A stretch of 64,000 nucleotides of DNA from Bolinopsis microptera (taxonomy: Eukaryota; Ctenophora; Tentaculata; Lobata; Bolinopsidae), in the NCBI RefSeq assembly GCF_026151205.1, contig NC_087078.1, positions 17,997,118 through 18,061,117 of the forward strand, read 5' to 3'. The translations under genes were made by a program, and so were the position numbers. A model generated the notes under the pieces. That model saw nothing but the letters and a program-made list of their open reading frames with translations, had not been told where the DNA came from and did no database searches. Numbering within the stretch: the stretch's first letter is position 1; every line of letters begins with the position of its first letter. Positions 13,601-23,807 of this stretch are shown here, in pieces.

Positions 13601-14911
13601 GCCATTAGATCCCGCCTATCTATTGGATACCGTAGACTGCTGTCATAATTAGTTTGGGTTTGCAATTCCCAGGGTGTCTGAAAGTTCCCAAACTAATTGA
13701 AGGGTTGACTAAGATCAGGTTACCGGGGAGAGGACTAGCTTTACATCGGGCCCAGCTATTACGTTCCGTCTGGGTAATTGATCGTGAGAGATCACAACAG
13801 GCCTGCATCACGTGACACTAGTCTGAGTAGCGTGTCACGTGATACCAGCCTACATTAGATCCTGGGATCAAATCGCACGGACAGGGTGACGATATGACGC
13901 TTTGTTAGGCTGATCGGGTGAACAAGTCTGTCTAGTGTTGGGTAGCCATGATCAAGTGAATATACAGCTACCCTAGACTTATCACTTCAAACTAGTGCTC
14001 GAGCACCGGTAGACAGATTATATCTTATCATGGTTGGTTGGTCACGTGATGTAACGAAACTGGTGACTGATCATAGGTGACATTAACACAGCTTAATGAT
14101 TTCTATTTTGTAATATCTAACTCTCCTCTATTTCAGCTGGAGGATGACATGACTGCTAGACTGAGTTTACCCTCAGTTCACTTACCGTTTGTCAGAACGT
14201 CTGTGTTCTCCCAACCTTCTTATCTTAGTCCTGAGGGTACGTTTTTATTACGTTTTATTGATTGTTCGATTTTCCAGAAAGATCTACGAATTTGTTTGTA
14301 AAAACTGGACATTTGAAATGAATGATTTATAATGTGTATCGTAACACAGTTTGAATTTATTGCAAGTAACGCTGAGGTTCAGAAATATCTTGAATTATTT
14401 ACAAAAAAACATGCAATAGTGACCCAGATTATCTGATAATTATGCGCGTCTTTCAGCTGCACGTGCGCGACTAGACCGAGATGACCAGAAGAAGGCTGAC
14501 ATGTGGAGTTTCGCAGTCCTGTTTTGGGAGATGGTCACTGGAAGAGTTCCTCATGATGGAGTCCCACCAATGCTCGTCGGAATTAAGGTAAAAATACTTG
14601 CAATGAGGGTATAAATACTTATGATATGGAGTAATGATACTAAAGATACTATGAAACCATTTTTGCTACGATTTCTTTCAACCGCTTAAAGTCCTCTGTA
14701 GACTGTAATCTGCATCTTTAAAAAAATGAATGACTTTATCCAAAATTAACTTATTTCTCATCAGATCGGGAAAGACGGTCTCCGTCCTGAACACCCAGAA
14801 ACCATGAGTCCATCAAACAAGAGATTCCTGGACATTTGCTGGAACAGAGATCCACTCAAGAGACCGAGCTTCGAGCGAATCATCCCCATTCTCGAGAAAA
14901 TGGCTGGTTAA
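4612..14911 (+). CDS. ILK: Integrin-linked kinase, C-terminal half (last four coding exons)
   Basis: ILK is a pseudokinase scaffold that links beta-integrin tails to parvin and PINCH at adhesion sites. The visible exons are 4612-4736, 14137-14236, 14457-14587 and 14765-14911 (stop TAA). All have AG/GT borders and the phases agree. Together they encode the C-lobe: GMAFLHAHEPAVHGYYLSSN, then DMTARLSLPSVHLPF, YLSPEAARARL, ADMWSFAVLFWEMVTG and a C-terminal RPSFERIIPILEKMAG. The block order matches animal ILK. The catalytic HRD Asp is absent (YYLSSNNVM) and DFG is not recognisable, as is known for ILK. The ankyrin repeats and N-lobe are not in the window. The first intron here is 9.4 kb and carries repeats plus another gene on the opposite strand. 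Confidence 0.93.
4737..6479. other. ILK intron, no gene seen
   Basis: AT-rich non-coding sequence. Notable items are a run of 16 G at 5876-5891 (possible G-quadruplex) and short palindromes near 4886-4912. No RNA gene or transposon ends were recognised. Confidence 0.6.
7570..9325. repeat. Direct duplication of about 0.7 kb
   Basis: The segment from about 7570 to 8262 is repeated from about 8637 to 9323, an offset of about 1.06 kb, with high similarity including CACTGGAGACCTACTTCTCT and the CAATTGGTACATGC markers. The sequence between them (8263-8636) is related but more diverged. It shows that the Cys-rich array above grew by multi-unit duplication. Confidence 0.75.
9988..10040. repeat. (GTTACCAG)n microsatellite
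   Basis: About six perfect copies of an 8-bp unit, followed by one altered copy. Confidence 0.9.
10466..11008. repeat. 41-bp minisatellite, about 13 copies
   Basis: The unit GAGGACTAGTCTAGTGATGA... ends in AGAGTAGGTGCAC and is repeated with a strict 41-bp period and a few point changes. It directly follows a unit of the Cys-rich array. It has no spacers, so it is not a CRISPR-type array, and no coding role is seen. Confidence 0.95.
11250..11580. repeat. Interstitial TTAGGG array with inverted flanks
   Basis: The core at about 11297-11526 is (TTAGGG)n, interrupted by TTTGGG, GATAAGGG and GTGATGG variants. A block with these variants is itself repeated. On the left is ACTCTAGGGCGTAAG repeated; on the right is its reverse complement CTTACGCCCTAGAGT, continuing to CCCGGACCC, which mirrors GGGTCCGG on the left. 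The telomeric core is therefore packaged between inverted arms, like a fold-back element, and is not a simple fusion scar. Confidence 0.85.
11581..12836. other. ILK intron, nothing recognised
   Basis: AT-rich sequence with short chance open frames. One TCACGTGA palindrome lies at about 12321. No family likeness was seen. Confidence 0.55.
12837..13478 (-). CDS. Unrecognised one-exon protein (213 aa), Ser/Pro/Thr-rich
   Basis: I do not recognise this protein. The frame is open for 213 codons in a locally GC-richer stretch of an AT-rich intron, which argues against chance. The product is rich in Ser, Pro, Thr and Asn. It has no signal peptide or membrane segment and looks mostly disordered. A basic stretch lies near residues 150-190 (NQKKRVQMKGMVKSVITSLK). 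The ATG at 13478 is the first in frame. A TATA box at 13591-13597 (minus strand) lies about 115 bp upstream, and three TCACGTGA sites lie beyond it. It sits in antisense inside the large ILK intron, a common position for retroposed or small lineage-specific genes. It could also be a retrogene or an antisense transcript. Confidence 0.5.
   Translation of the reverse strand: MSLAITPSFPSPQFFSSPVKSARNCSSRLQCPTPNYPSPIKPATYRTSTVHVRCSTQFHSTTSCAEERNTENSKIGLLTFILEGSCVERPEHCQVQNWEDESLQPSILIQDSGCSLKNRYPHLFQSFLAPSNCTDSRPSPLTSTKNHGQDKKSAGSSSNPSNQKKRVQMKGMVKSVITSLKRLNKRAPVPSIPRTNTIEPISLDLSTTEIWFV
13591..13597 (-). promoter_or_regulatory. TATA box of the 213-aa gene
   Basis: The minus strand reads GTATAAAAGGAAG, a near-consensus TATA element. 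A start site about 30 bp downstream (near 13565) would give a 5' leader of roughly 85 nt before the ATG at 13478. Confidence 0.55.
13808..14049. promoter_or_regulatory. Three TCACGTGA palindromes
   Basis: Exact TCACGTGA at 13808-13815, 13835-13842 and 14042-14049, upstream of the TATA box above. TCACGTGA is the high-affinity bHLH-ZIP site of MITF/TFEB/USF type. The first two are 27 bp apart. They could also act on ILK, since the third lies 88 bp before an ILK exon. Confidence 0.4.
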
Positions 14912-17028
14912 AAACCGACGTGATGTTAGGTGTACTGATTGCATTCATAAGAAGGACTCCGAAAATGAACTTTAAATTTAAATTGTTGAGATATCTTGGA
15001 CTGAAAACTTATGACTTGAATGGGATTTTGTTTTGTTATTTTAAAATTTATAATACCTTTATTTTCTGTAATTTGGTATTGCGACGATGGCTAAGGCTTC
15101 ACTGAGAGTAGTACAGTGCTGTAAAGGAGCGATGAAGTAGAATTCTCAGTGTGGTGATAATATCGAAATATAGTGCTGTCGTAATTAATTAATTAATTAT
15201 GGTTACCTTTGAGGGTGTACTCAATCCGCAACGCCGCAATAGCAAATTATATAACACTTTCACTACTTATAAATTAAGGTGTCATTTATTAAGTTCATAT
15301 ATTCCGTATATTTTATTGTACTTAAACTTTGTATAAATTTGGTATAATACATTAATGTGACAAATTCAACGTTCTTTTAAAGTTTAAGTGAAGATTTTTA
15401 CAGTTTTGAGATGACTTGGCAGGTAGCCAGCGGGTTCCCGCACATTCCAGCAGGTTCCCGCACATTTAAAGAAGGAGAAAATAACGTCTCTTTGCCTTAA
15501 TTTTTCGATTTTTGAAGAATAACTCTTAGCGTTCGATCATCACATCACAAATATTACGAATATTACAAATGAATTTATATTCGATTGTCTCGTCATGATT
15601 TGACAATTTTGATCGATCTGATATTATACTCTTTAAATTAAATTACAAATTATGAATTAAGAATCTGTAATACTAGAAATAATAGACGATATCATATGAA
15701 AATGTTACAAATATAAACACTTATGTTATGAATATGAACACAGTTTATGTTATAAATATAAACAGTTTAACAGTGCTGGAATTGAGTTTGCACGAGGATT
15801 GATGATCACCACATTAGGTTGGACACATGATGATGCTTTTCCAATATGGTTTTGGTTTAACTTCAAGTTTATCATGGTTCTTGACTGATAAATAATTAGA
15901 TGGTTAAGACATCGCTGTATTGTACAAATTCCAACTTCATAAAATCTGGAGTTTTACTGACCTCAAATGGTGCATTCCGGAGTATGATAGATATCCGAAA
16001 GACATTCCCAGGATATTTCAACAGAATGTGAACTGCAGCTGACTGACCTGTGGGGTGTGGATAGAGTTTGCTAGATTTTAGTAGTAGTACAGCTGACAGT
16101 AACATCTTGTGGAGTGTTCCTGCCTTGCGATAGTGTAAGTATTAAGTAAACGTGCCAGGAAGATGTAACTTAAAATGAGCGAAACATACGTACTAAGATT
16201 AAAAGAACTGTTAAGCCTAGAGAAGAGCTTCAACTGGAGCTGCTAAGGGCAGGAATAGCGCGGACAAAGTCCACCCGAAGCGAATGGTGGAGCAAAAATT
16301 GGTTTCTATACTGTTTGTATTGTATACACTATACAGATGCTGCATCCTATATGATAATGGAACTTATTTAATTTGCTAAAACACTTGTAGCTCAGTTTAT
16401 TGGATAAAATGTAAATCACAGACCGTGGCATAGCCTCGAAGTTGCGCTCCCACCAAATCTCTCTCCCAAATTTTAAGAAAATTCTTTTGAAAAGGCCTCG
16501 AGGGTATGAAATTGAAAGTAATCTAATTCGGTGTATTTTTTTACGCTGATTCCGAATCACTCCCCCATGGTAACGTAGGGTAAAAATGCTTCCCTGTAGA
16601 GTTATGGGCAAAAAAACTTTTTGGTTGAATCACGTGATATTATTTGTTTGAGATATGATTCAAACACATCGCCGATAAGTTGTGAAGTGTGACTGTGCGT
16701 TAGTTGATTATAAACCTACAAACATGGGGTTTTAAAAGGGAATACTGTACATGACAGTCATAAGAGAAACTCGCACTACTACTAGTACTACAGCTCACAA
16801 GAATGGAAAATAATGGGTTCTTACTGCAGAAAACTAATTCGCTCGCCCAAAAATTATCACTTGACTTTAGATAATATATTGGATAGAATAGCATTTACGA
16901 GCTCAACTACTTAACTTTTAAATTCTAAGAATTCTAATCGTTGCATAATGCAACTACAAACTAATAGCAATACTATATTTAATTTTCAGTTGTACTTGTA
17001 GGTTTATAGCCTATAACTAGCTATTATC
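14912..17028. other. ILK 3' UTR and intergenic region
   Basis: ILK 3' UTR begins at 14912; I could not choose a clear poly(A) signal. Beyond it the sequence is AT-rich with (AATT)n near 15187-15198 and no supported gene. A 101-codon minus frame at 16306-16611 shows no family likeness. Confidence 0.5.
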
Positions 17029-17887
17029 ACAATGCTGGCAAGCATAACCGTTGCCCTTATATTCACAACACTATTTACCCCCTATACTATTATATCCCCT
17101 TTATTGTTTTCCAGGCATTAAGACTCATCGAAAGTAATTCAGCAGGTATATTTAAGTTCAAAACATTCTAATTCAATGTTAAAGATGACAGGAATAAGAA
17201 ATAGTTATGTGGAGGTTTTTAAGAAATTTGCGCAAAATACGCGCCAGCATGTTATACGAAATTAGGTAAAAAACCCAAAATCGCCATATTCAGGTGCCTT
17301 AAACATGTTAAAAACCATGTTAAAATTGAGTCAGAGATCTGAAACGTTGCAGGGCGTCTAGACCTTGTCCAAATCGACTGTAAAAAAAATTTCATGTTTC
17401 AGGAGTATCGGGAAGTGGGTTTTCTGGAACCCCTGTTTTACAACAGATTGTCGTGAAGCATATATCACAATGCTGGCAAGCATTACCGTCGCCCTTATAT
17501 TCACAATACTATTTACCCCCTATACTAGTATATCCCCTTTATTGTTTTCCAGGCATTAAGACTCATCGAAAGTAGTTCAGCAGGCATATTTAAGTTCAAA
17601 ACATTCTAATTCAATGTTAAAGATGACAGGAATAAGAAATAGTTATGTGGAGGTTTTTAAGAAATTTGCGCAAAATACGCGCCAGCATGTTATACGAAAT
17701 TAGGTAAAAAACCCAAAATCGCCATATTCAGGTGCCTTAAAAACCATGTTATAATTGAGTTAGAGATATGAAACTTTGCAGGGCGTCTAGACCTTGTCCA
17801 AATCGACTGTAAAAAAATTTCATGTTTCAGGAGTATCGGGAAGTGGGTTTTCTGGAACCCCTGTTTTACAACAGATTGTCGTGAAGA
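17029..17887. repeat. Tandem duplication of about 435 bp
   Basis: Unit 1 (17029-17467) and unit 2 (17468-17887) are nearly identical, sharing CACAATGCTGGCAAGCAT at the start and GTTTTACAACAGATTGTCGT at the end. It abuts a (TA)n run and the outer end of the Penelope-like copy. It could be the pseudo-LTR-like remnant of another element, or a local duplication. Confidence 0.8.
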
Positions 17888-18123
17888 TATATATATATAT
17901 ATATATATATGTATCGGTACAAAGCAAACTATGCAATTGTCAAACTATAAGTTTCATGTTTGAAAAGCAATCTTCAGTGACATAATTAACATAAAAATGG
18001 CAAACATAATACAACACAGTGCTCCTTTATCAAATTTTATAATTAACAATTAACAATTACTCAATACTACTAGTACTAAACCTATATAAATAACTACAAA
18101 TCCTAATAACTAATAAATACTAA

Positions 18124-20238
18124 CTAAATATGTCTAACTAAGAATTTCCTAGAGTGCCTACATTTAGAAATAATTTCTGATCTTTTATTAATAGTGCCTG
18201 GGGTTTTAAGTATGTATAGTTTCTCGTCTAAGCAGAGGCCACAATGCCCCGCTCCAGCCTTATATTTCTTCGATTTAGTAATAATCTTCCAGTCTATGCT
18301 ATATTCAATCATCTTCTCCTTGAGGTCCCATATCAATTTTGATAACTCGGTACTCAGTCTGTGCTTAGAATTCTTGAAACTTTGTCGATGATTGTACCAC
18401 CGTGTCTTAAAACTGTTTTCAGTCAATCCAATATAGGCCGTTTCCTTGTTAGACGCCGTTTTAACGGTTGCTTGGTATACTATGCATTTGGCCAGACATT
18501 GTCCTTTGAGGGGGCACTTCGAGGCGTCTCTGCAATTACACTCTTTTTCTGGAGCTTTTTTCTTTTCAGATTGTTTCTCTAGGACTGATTTGTTATGTCC
18601 TTTGAGTATCCTTCCCAAACTGGGCATGCAGCAATAGCTTATTTTCACGGTATTCCTATTGATGATTTTATGTAACGGTAGGTTTTTCGGGAAATGCTTA
18701 TCGATGAGAGCGAAGAACTTTCTTCCGATGTTGGTTGAAACGTTTGCACTTAATGGGGGATTGTACCATAGGATGTTCCTCTTCCGCGATCTCTTTCTCT
18801 TTTTAGGCGGTGGTGTTTTATAATCGATGGTGTGACTATATCCGCTATCTCTAAGTGCCTTCTCATAATCGCTTTTGGCTTCATTTAGGCATGTCTTGTT
18901 GCTGGATATGCTTATCAATCGTGATTCTATCATTGAGGGTAAGTTCTTCAATATGATGGGAGGATGATTGGATTCTGCGTTAATGTACAATGGTGTGTCA
19001 TTTGGTTTCCTATAAGGTCTGTATGACTTGTCTGTTAGGTCGAGCACGACATCTAAGAAATCAACCGAATGCTGACAGAGATCCACCGTTATTTTTAGGC
19101 CTTCTTTTTGGAATAGTGAGTGTAGTTGCTTCCTAATTTTATCAAGACGCTGGCCGTTGGTTTTATTAATTACTGCAAGTCCGTCATCCCGGTATAATCC
19201 TAGGTACTGCTGCGGAATGATCTTTTTTATTTTGCTTAGAAGGTAAAGTCCGATTATTTCTGATGTTTCAGCTCCGTCCAAGCTTCCCATTGTGACGTCA
19301 AAGTTTGTGTCGGATTTCTTTACCCAGCATTTGTTGTTGTTCATTAGTAGGGATTCCTTACTGAGTTTAATAATCTCTTGTTCATCTTCAGGGATGTGTA
19401 CTATCGTAGAAGCGTATTTTAATGCACGGTCTAGGAGATCTGCCGTGATTGATGGGTAGAATTCCTGTATGTCGAACTTTAGAAATCGTGCCATTTTTAG
19501 GTCTTTCAAGTCTTTAAACCATGTTAAAACTTCTGTGGTGCTCTTCCATAAATTGTCCCCTGTTTCGAGTTTTATTGCAGAGATCAGTTTTTCTAGGATT
19601 TTCTTACTGACACTTCCTAAATTGGATTTAGCGGGGTTAATTAATCTGCATTTAGTGTTGCTTGTAAAATTTTCTTTGTGGTCTTTCAGTGTGATGAAGC
19701 ATGGAGTTTCTGTGTAGCACTCCATCTTGTCGTCGATTTTAAGTTTTCTAGCTAGTATGTTAGTTCTTCTATCAATGTCTTCTTTTGTTCCGTTAGGTGC
19801 GACTTTGTAGTCCTTTGTGATGTTCTCGTGTAGCAGTTGGTTATATTTCTCTGGGTCTAATTGGTAGAGATTTGATGTTTTATCTGCCTCTACAACAACT
19901 TTCCCGCCTGATTTTAGTTTCTTGAGATCATTCTGCATTTCGCTCTGAAATTTGCTGTTGGCATTTTGGAATTTGACATTGCTGATCATTTCATACATGT
20001 CCGCTTCGAATTTTAAAAGATCAGGGTGTTGTGGTGGTGTATTACTAGACTTGAATCCGTAATTTTCATTTTGGTTGTTGACATCTAAATTTGGTGGTTC
20101 TTCGCCAGATGAATACGCTTCTACGATAGTACACATCCCTGAAGATGAACAAGAGATTATTAAACTCAGTAAGGAATCCCTACTAATGAACAACAACAAA
20201 TGCTGGGTAAAGAAATCCGACACAAACTTTGACGTCAC
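18124..20238 (-). CDS. Penelope-like reverse transcriptase with C-terminal GIY-YIG nuclease
   Basis: The frame is 704 codons. Residues from about 48 onward belong to the element; the first ~47 are read from the antisense of the adjoining inverted copy and are not native. Reverse-transcriptase motifs are in order: KCRLINPAKSNLGSVSKKIL (about 186-205), FLKFDIQEFYPSI (motif A, two Asp/Glu region), MGSLDGAETSEIIGLYLLS (motif B), LGLYRDDGLAVI (motif C, catalytic Asp pair) and a D/E-like block VDFLDVVLDL. A Cys motif (CNCRDASKCPLKGQC) precedes the GIY-YIG nuclease (AYIGLTENSFKTRWYNHRQS). No stop or shift is seen. The native N-terminus appears truncated, so autonomous activity is uncertain although both catalytic domains look intact. 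Confidence 0.92.
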   Translation of the reverse strand: MTSKFVSDFFTQHLLLFISRDSLLSLIISCSSSGMCTIVEAYSSGEEPPNLDVNNQNENYGFKSSNTPPQHPDLLKFEADMYEMISNVKFQNANSKFQSEMQNDLKKLKSGGKVVVEADKTSNLYQLDPEKYNQLLHENITKDYKVAPNGTKEDIDRRTNILARKLKIDDKMECYTETPCFITLKDHKENFTSNTKCRLINPAKSNLGSVSKKILEKLISAIKLETGDNLWKSTTEVLTWFKDLKDLKMARFLKFDIQEFYPSITADLLDRALKYASTIVHIPEDEQEIIKLSKESLLMNNNKCWVKKSDTNFDVTMGSLDGAETSEIIGLYLLSKIKKIIPQQYLGLYRDDGLAVINKTNGQRLDKIRKQLHSLFQKEGLKITVDLCQHSVDFLDVVLDLTDKSYRPYRKPNDTPLYINAESNHPPIILKNLPSMIESRLISISSNKTCLNEAKSDYEKALRDSGYSHTIDYKTPPPKKRKRSRKRNILWYNPPLSANVSTNIGRKFFALIDKHFPKNLPLHKIINRNTVKISYCCMPSLGRILKGHNKSVLEKQSEKKKAPEKECNCRDASKCPLKGQCLAKCIVYQATVKTASNKETAYIGLTENSFKTRWYNHRQSFKNSKHRLSTELSKLIWDLKEKMIEYSIDWKIITKSKKYKAGAGHCGLCLDEKLYILKTPGTINKRSEIISKCRHSRKFLVRHI

Positions 20239-21406
20239 AATGGGAAGCTTGGACGGAGCTGAAACATCAGAAATAATCGGACTTTACCTTCTAAGCAAAA
20301 TAAAAAAGATCATTCCGCAGCAGTACCTAGGATTATACCGGGATGACGGACTTGCAGTAATTAATAAAACCAACGGCCAGCGTCTTGATAAAATTAGGAA
20401 GCAACTACACTCACTATTCCAAAAAGAAGGCCTAAAAATAACGGTGGATCTCTGTCAGCATTCGGTTGATTTCTTAGATGTCGTGCTCGACCTAACAGAC
20501 AAGTCATACAGACCTTATAGGAAACCAAATGACACACCATTGTACATTAACGCAGAATCCAATCATCCTCCCATCATATTGAAGAACTTACCCTCAATGA
20601 TAGAATCACGATTGATAAGCATATCCAGCAACAAGACATGCCTAAATGAAGCCAAAAGCGATTATGAGAAGGCACTTAGAGATAGCGGATATAGTCACAC
20701 CATCGATTATAAAACACCACCGCCTAAAAAGAGAAAGAGATCGCGGAAGAGGAACATCCTATGGTACAATCCCCCATTCAGTGCAAACGTTTCAACCAAC
20801 ATCGGAAGAAAGTTCTTCGCTCTCATCGATAAGCATTTCCCGAAAAACCTACCGTTACATAAAATCATCAATAGGAATACCGTGAAAATAAGCTATTGCT
20901 GCATGCCCAGTTTGGGAAGGATACTCAAAGGACACAACAAATCAGTCCTAGAGAAACAATCTGAAAAGAAAAAAGCTCCAGAAAAAGAGTGTAATTGCAG
21001 AGACGCCTCGAAGTGCCCCCTCAAAGGACAATGTCTGGCCAAATGCATAGTATACCAAGCAACCGTTAAAACGGCGTCTTACAAGGAAACGGCCTATATT
21101 GGATTGACTGAAAACAGTTTTAAGACACGGTGGTACAATCATCGACAAAGTTTCAAGAATTCTAAGCACAGACTGAGTACCGAGTTATCAAAATTGATAT
21201 GGGACCTCAAGGAGAAGATGATTGAATATAGCATAGACTGGAAGATTATTACTAAATCGAAGAAATATAAGGCTGGAGCGGGGCATTGTGGCCTCTGCTT
21301 AGACGAGAAACTATACATACTTAAAACCCCAGGCACTATTAATAAAAGATCAGAAATTATTTCTAAATGTAGGCACTCTAGGAAATTCTTAGTTAGACAT
21401 ATTTAG
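20075..21406 (+). CDS. 5'-truncated second copy of the Penelope-like RT/GIY-YIG protein
   Basis: The frame is 443 codons. The first ~13 residues come from the antisense of the neighbouring copy. The element part starts within the reverse transcriptase just after motif A, then keeps motif B, YRDDG, the Cys motif and the full GIY-YIG domain. Without motif A the polymerase cannot work. It differs from the minus copy at only a few residues (for example NPPF against NPPL, ASY against ASN). Confidence 0.9.
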   Translation: MLTSKFGGSSPDEYASTIVHIPEDEQEIIKLSKESLLMNNNKCWVKKSDTNFDVTMGSLDGAETSEIIGLYLLSKIKKIIPQQYLGLYRDDGLAVINKTNGQRLDKIRKQLHSLFQKEGLKITVDLCQHSVDFLDVVLDLTDKSYRPYRKPNDTPLYINAESNHPPIILKNLPSMIESRLISISSNKTCLNEAKSDYEKALRDSGYSHTIDYKTPPPKKRKRSRKRNILWYNPPFSANVSTNIGRKFFALIDKHFPKNLPLHKIINRNTVKISYCCMPSLGRILKGHNKSVLEKQSEKKKAPEKECNCRDASKCPLKGQCLAKCIVYQATVKTASYKETAYIGLTENSFKTRWYNHRQSFKNSKHRLSTELSKLIWDLKEKMIEYSIDWKIITKSKKYKAGAGHCGLCLDEKLYILKTPGTINKRSEIISKCRHSRKFLVRHI

Positions 21407-21612
21407 TTAGTATTTATTAGTTATTAGGATTTGTAGTTATTTATATAGGTTTAGTAGTATTGAGTAATTGTTAATTGTTAATTATAAAATTTGATAAAGG
21501 AGCACTGTGTTGTATTATGTTTGCCATTTTTATGTTAATTATGTCACTGAAGATTGCTTTTCAAACATGAAACTTATAGTTTGACAATTGCATAGTTTGC
21601 TTTGTACCGATA

Positions 21613-23770
21613 TTTCATGCTCCTAGCTACAGCTAGTAGAGCCCTTTTTCTATAAGAGAAGAAAACCAGTTGTATATATATATGTACTAGAAACCCGCCG
21701 CTAGTCGAAAGCTTTGTTCGAGGAAATTTTAAGCATCAGTTATGTTTTAATTTCTCTTCATCATATAGCCCCAAAACAATACTTTTTACCGCATCAAAAA
21801 ATTTCAATCACAACCAAAGTTATAAATATATAATATAGGTATATAGCGTCATGAGGGTAAATGTGAGCTAGTTGTGAAATTCTGACGTAGCTTACAGCAT
21901 AACACCGCGCGTTGAAATCCGCTGTAGTCGAAAATTTTATTAAAGGACACTTTAGGACGCTTTGTTCGAGGAAATTTTAAAAATCAGTTATGTTTTAATT
22001 TCTCTTCATCATAAGCATAGCCTATTCCTATCCTTTTTCTACAACCCTGCTAAAAATGGCGAGGTTTCAACTCCATTTGCGAGCTGGGTTTGATTTCACC
22101 AGAGGGTCATTTTGAGGTCGATTTTCGGTGTTTTTTCTTCTATGTCCCCGTTGCCGGGGAAATTTCGTCAAGTTTAAATTATAATATAGATGTATAGACG
22201 CTTTTTGCAGTTAATTGTAGCCTACATTTAAGTGTCCGTAGATTCGAAAGTATAAACGATACAGTCATCTCGAACCACAGGTTTTGAAGATAATCGTTTA
22301 AGCTTTAGTTTACATTGTATTGAAAAATAATTTAACTTCATCATCATCACTTGATGACGTCATCAAGTTAAGTGTTTTTAAAACTTGACTTTTGACAAAG
22401 TAACAACTTTTCAAATCGATTTTACACTATTAAGAAGTAATTTTATTCAAAATCTGAGGACATTTTTACCTTAGATAATTGTTCAAGCATTCCGAAAATC
22501 TACCGGAATAGTTTCCTACCTTGCTCCTTCATAAAGATATTTGCTATTGAAGTTAGTGCTTTTTTGAAGAATAATTTTATAAAAACACAAAAGTTGTGAA
22601 TTAGTATTCTCTGGTGTTGTGCCATCCCCAGCGGTTCACTCTACCCATGATTATGGGTTTTTGTCAAATATTAGTATTACTAAATAAACGGCAACGCGCG
22701 CGGGGTTACTGTGCAACACATTGACGAATAATATTAATAATATGTTATGTATTTCAAACAAATATTGTATTCTACAATAATTTCAGTCACAAGATCAGAA
22801 TATAATCTATTAAAGTCGTTTATTAAGAGTAGCTGGGCTTAGTCAACGATTCAACCAATCGACGACAAGATCAGCAACCTCGCAGCTGTGGCAGAAAAAT
22901 AATGATTGGTGCAATCGGAGCTAAACTGCAGTATCGTAAATTTTCGACACCGCTTAATTTTTAGATTCTGAATTCTAATCATCAACTACTTCAATCCCAA
23001 GAATATGATCTTTTGAAATTGAAGTCGTTTATTAAGAGCACTTATTTAACTCGAAGAGCTAAAACTAAAAGCCTAGTCAACGATTCAACCAATCAACAGC
23101 AAGATTAACGACCTCGTAGTCGTACTCGTAGGGGAAATAATGATTGATTCAATCAGAGCTAAACTGCAGACGAAGTAATCGTATTCCGTGCTTTTTTTGA
23201 CACTTACAATTTACATGCATGAGGAAACGACTCAAACCAGACATTTCAATAATCCTGGTGAACATATCCATATTTATATTATATCCTATAACATTTTTAT
23301 AAAGTCGCATGAGAATACGATTTGACAAAATTGTCATTAAAAATGGAAGTAAAACCAGACTATAAATTACCATTTTAAGTCTTGACATTGGCCAATAAAG
23401 AGTCTATGGGGCTAATTGAGTTGAACTTGAATCAGACAATTATATTTCGGGATCGCAAGAAACGAGTTTGAATAATGATTGCTACTATACTGCTTGATTG
23501 ATACGTATTCAAATACTGCAGTCGGCATTTGAAGGCACAACATTGACACCATCCGCTTGAAATTATTACAAAAAGAAAGTCGATTTAAAAAAACCATATT
23601 GCAATTGAATTTGCGATCTGAACCATCAAACCATTGGACATAATTTTAAAACGATCATACTCGACATCTATTTTTTTCGAATTTCTAAACAAATTGTAAA
23701 ATTACATTTAATACATTATACATCGACCATCTCCAATTACATGTCGGAATCACATCAATTCCTTCTACTT
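21613..23770. other. Intergenic, with short direct repeats
   Basis: No gene recognised. A block of about 60 bp containing GCTTTGTTCGAGGAAATTTT occurs at about 21711-21770 and again at about 21958-22015. A block of about 140 bp (GTCGTTTATTAAGAG ... GAGCTAAACTGCAG) occurs at about 22815-22931 and about 23024-23170. These look like short interspersed or locally duplicated repeats. Confidence 0.55.
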
Positions 23771-23776
23771 CTAGTT

Positions 23777-23784
23777 TATAAAAG
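23777..23784 (+). promoter_or_regulatory. TATA box of the ferlin gene
   Basis: TTTATAAAAGGGG is a strong TATA match. A start about 30 bp downstream fits the first non-coding exon proposed here. Confidence 0.5.
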
Positions 23785-23807
23785 GGGTTGATGGATGACA
23801 CTAACAG

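Larger units (their letters stand above)
17912..21612. mobile_element. Two Penelope-like retroelement copies, head to head
   Basis: A minus-strand copy (17912 to about 20110) and a plus-strand copy (about 20111 to 21612) are joined at their 5' sides. Both outer ends finish at the same base of the element's 3' UTR (TATCGGTACAAAGC and its complement), so the arms of about 1.5 kb form an almost perfect palindrome. The junction is at AATACGC, shared by both copies. The plus copy is 5'-truncated within the reverse transcriptase. The two copies differ at only a few residues, so the arrangement is recent. Penelope-like elements are known for tandem, inverted and 5'-truncated insertions. Confidence 0.9.

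Noticed and set aside
16306-16611. 101-codon minus frame
   Set aside because: No family likeness, no promoter or splice signals; ordinary for AT-rich intergenic DNA.
18194-19717. Plus-strand frames of 60-80 codons
   Set aside because: Antisense shadows of the Penelope-like coding sequence.
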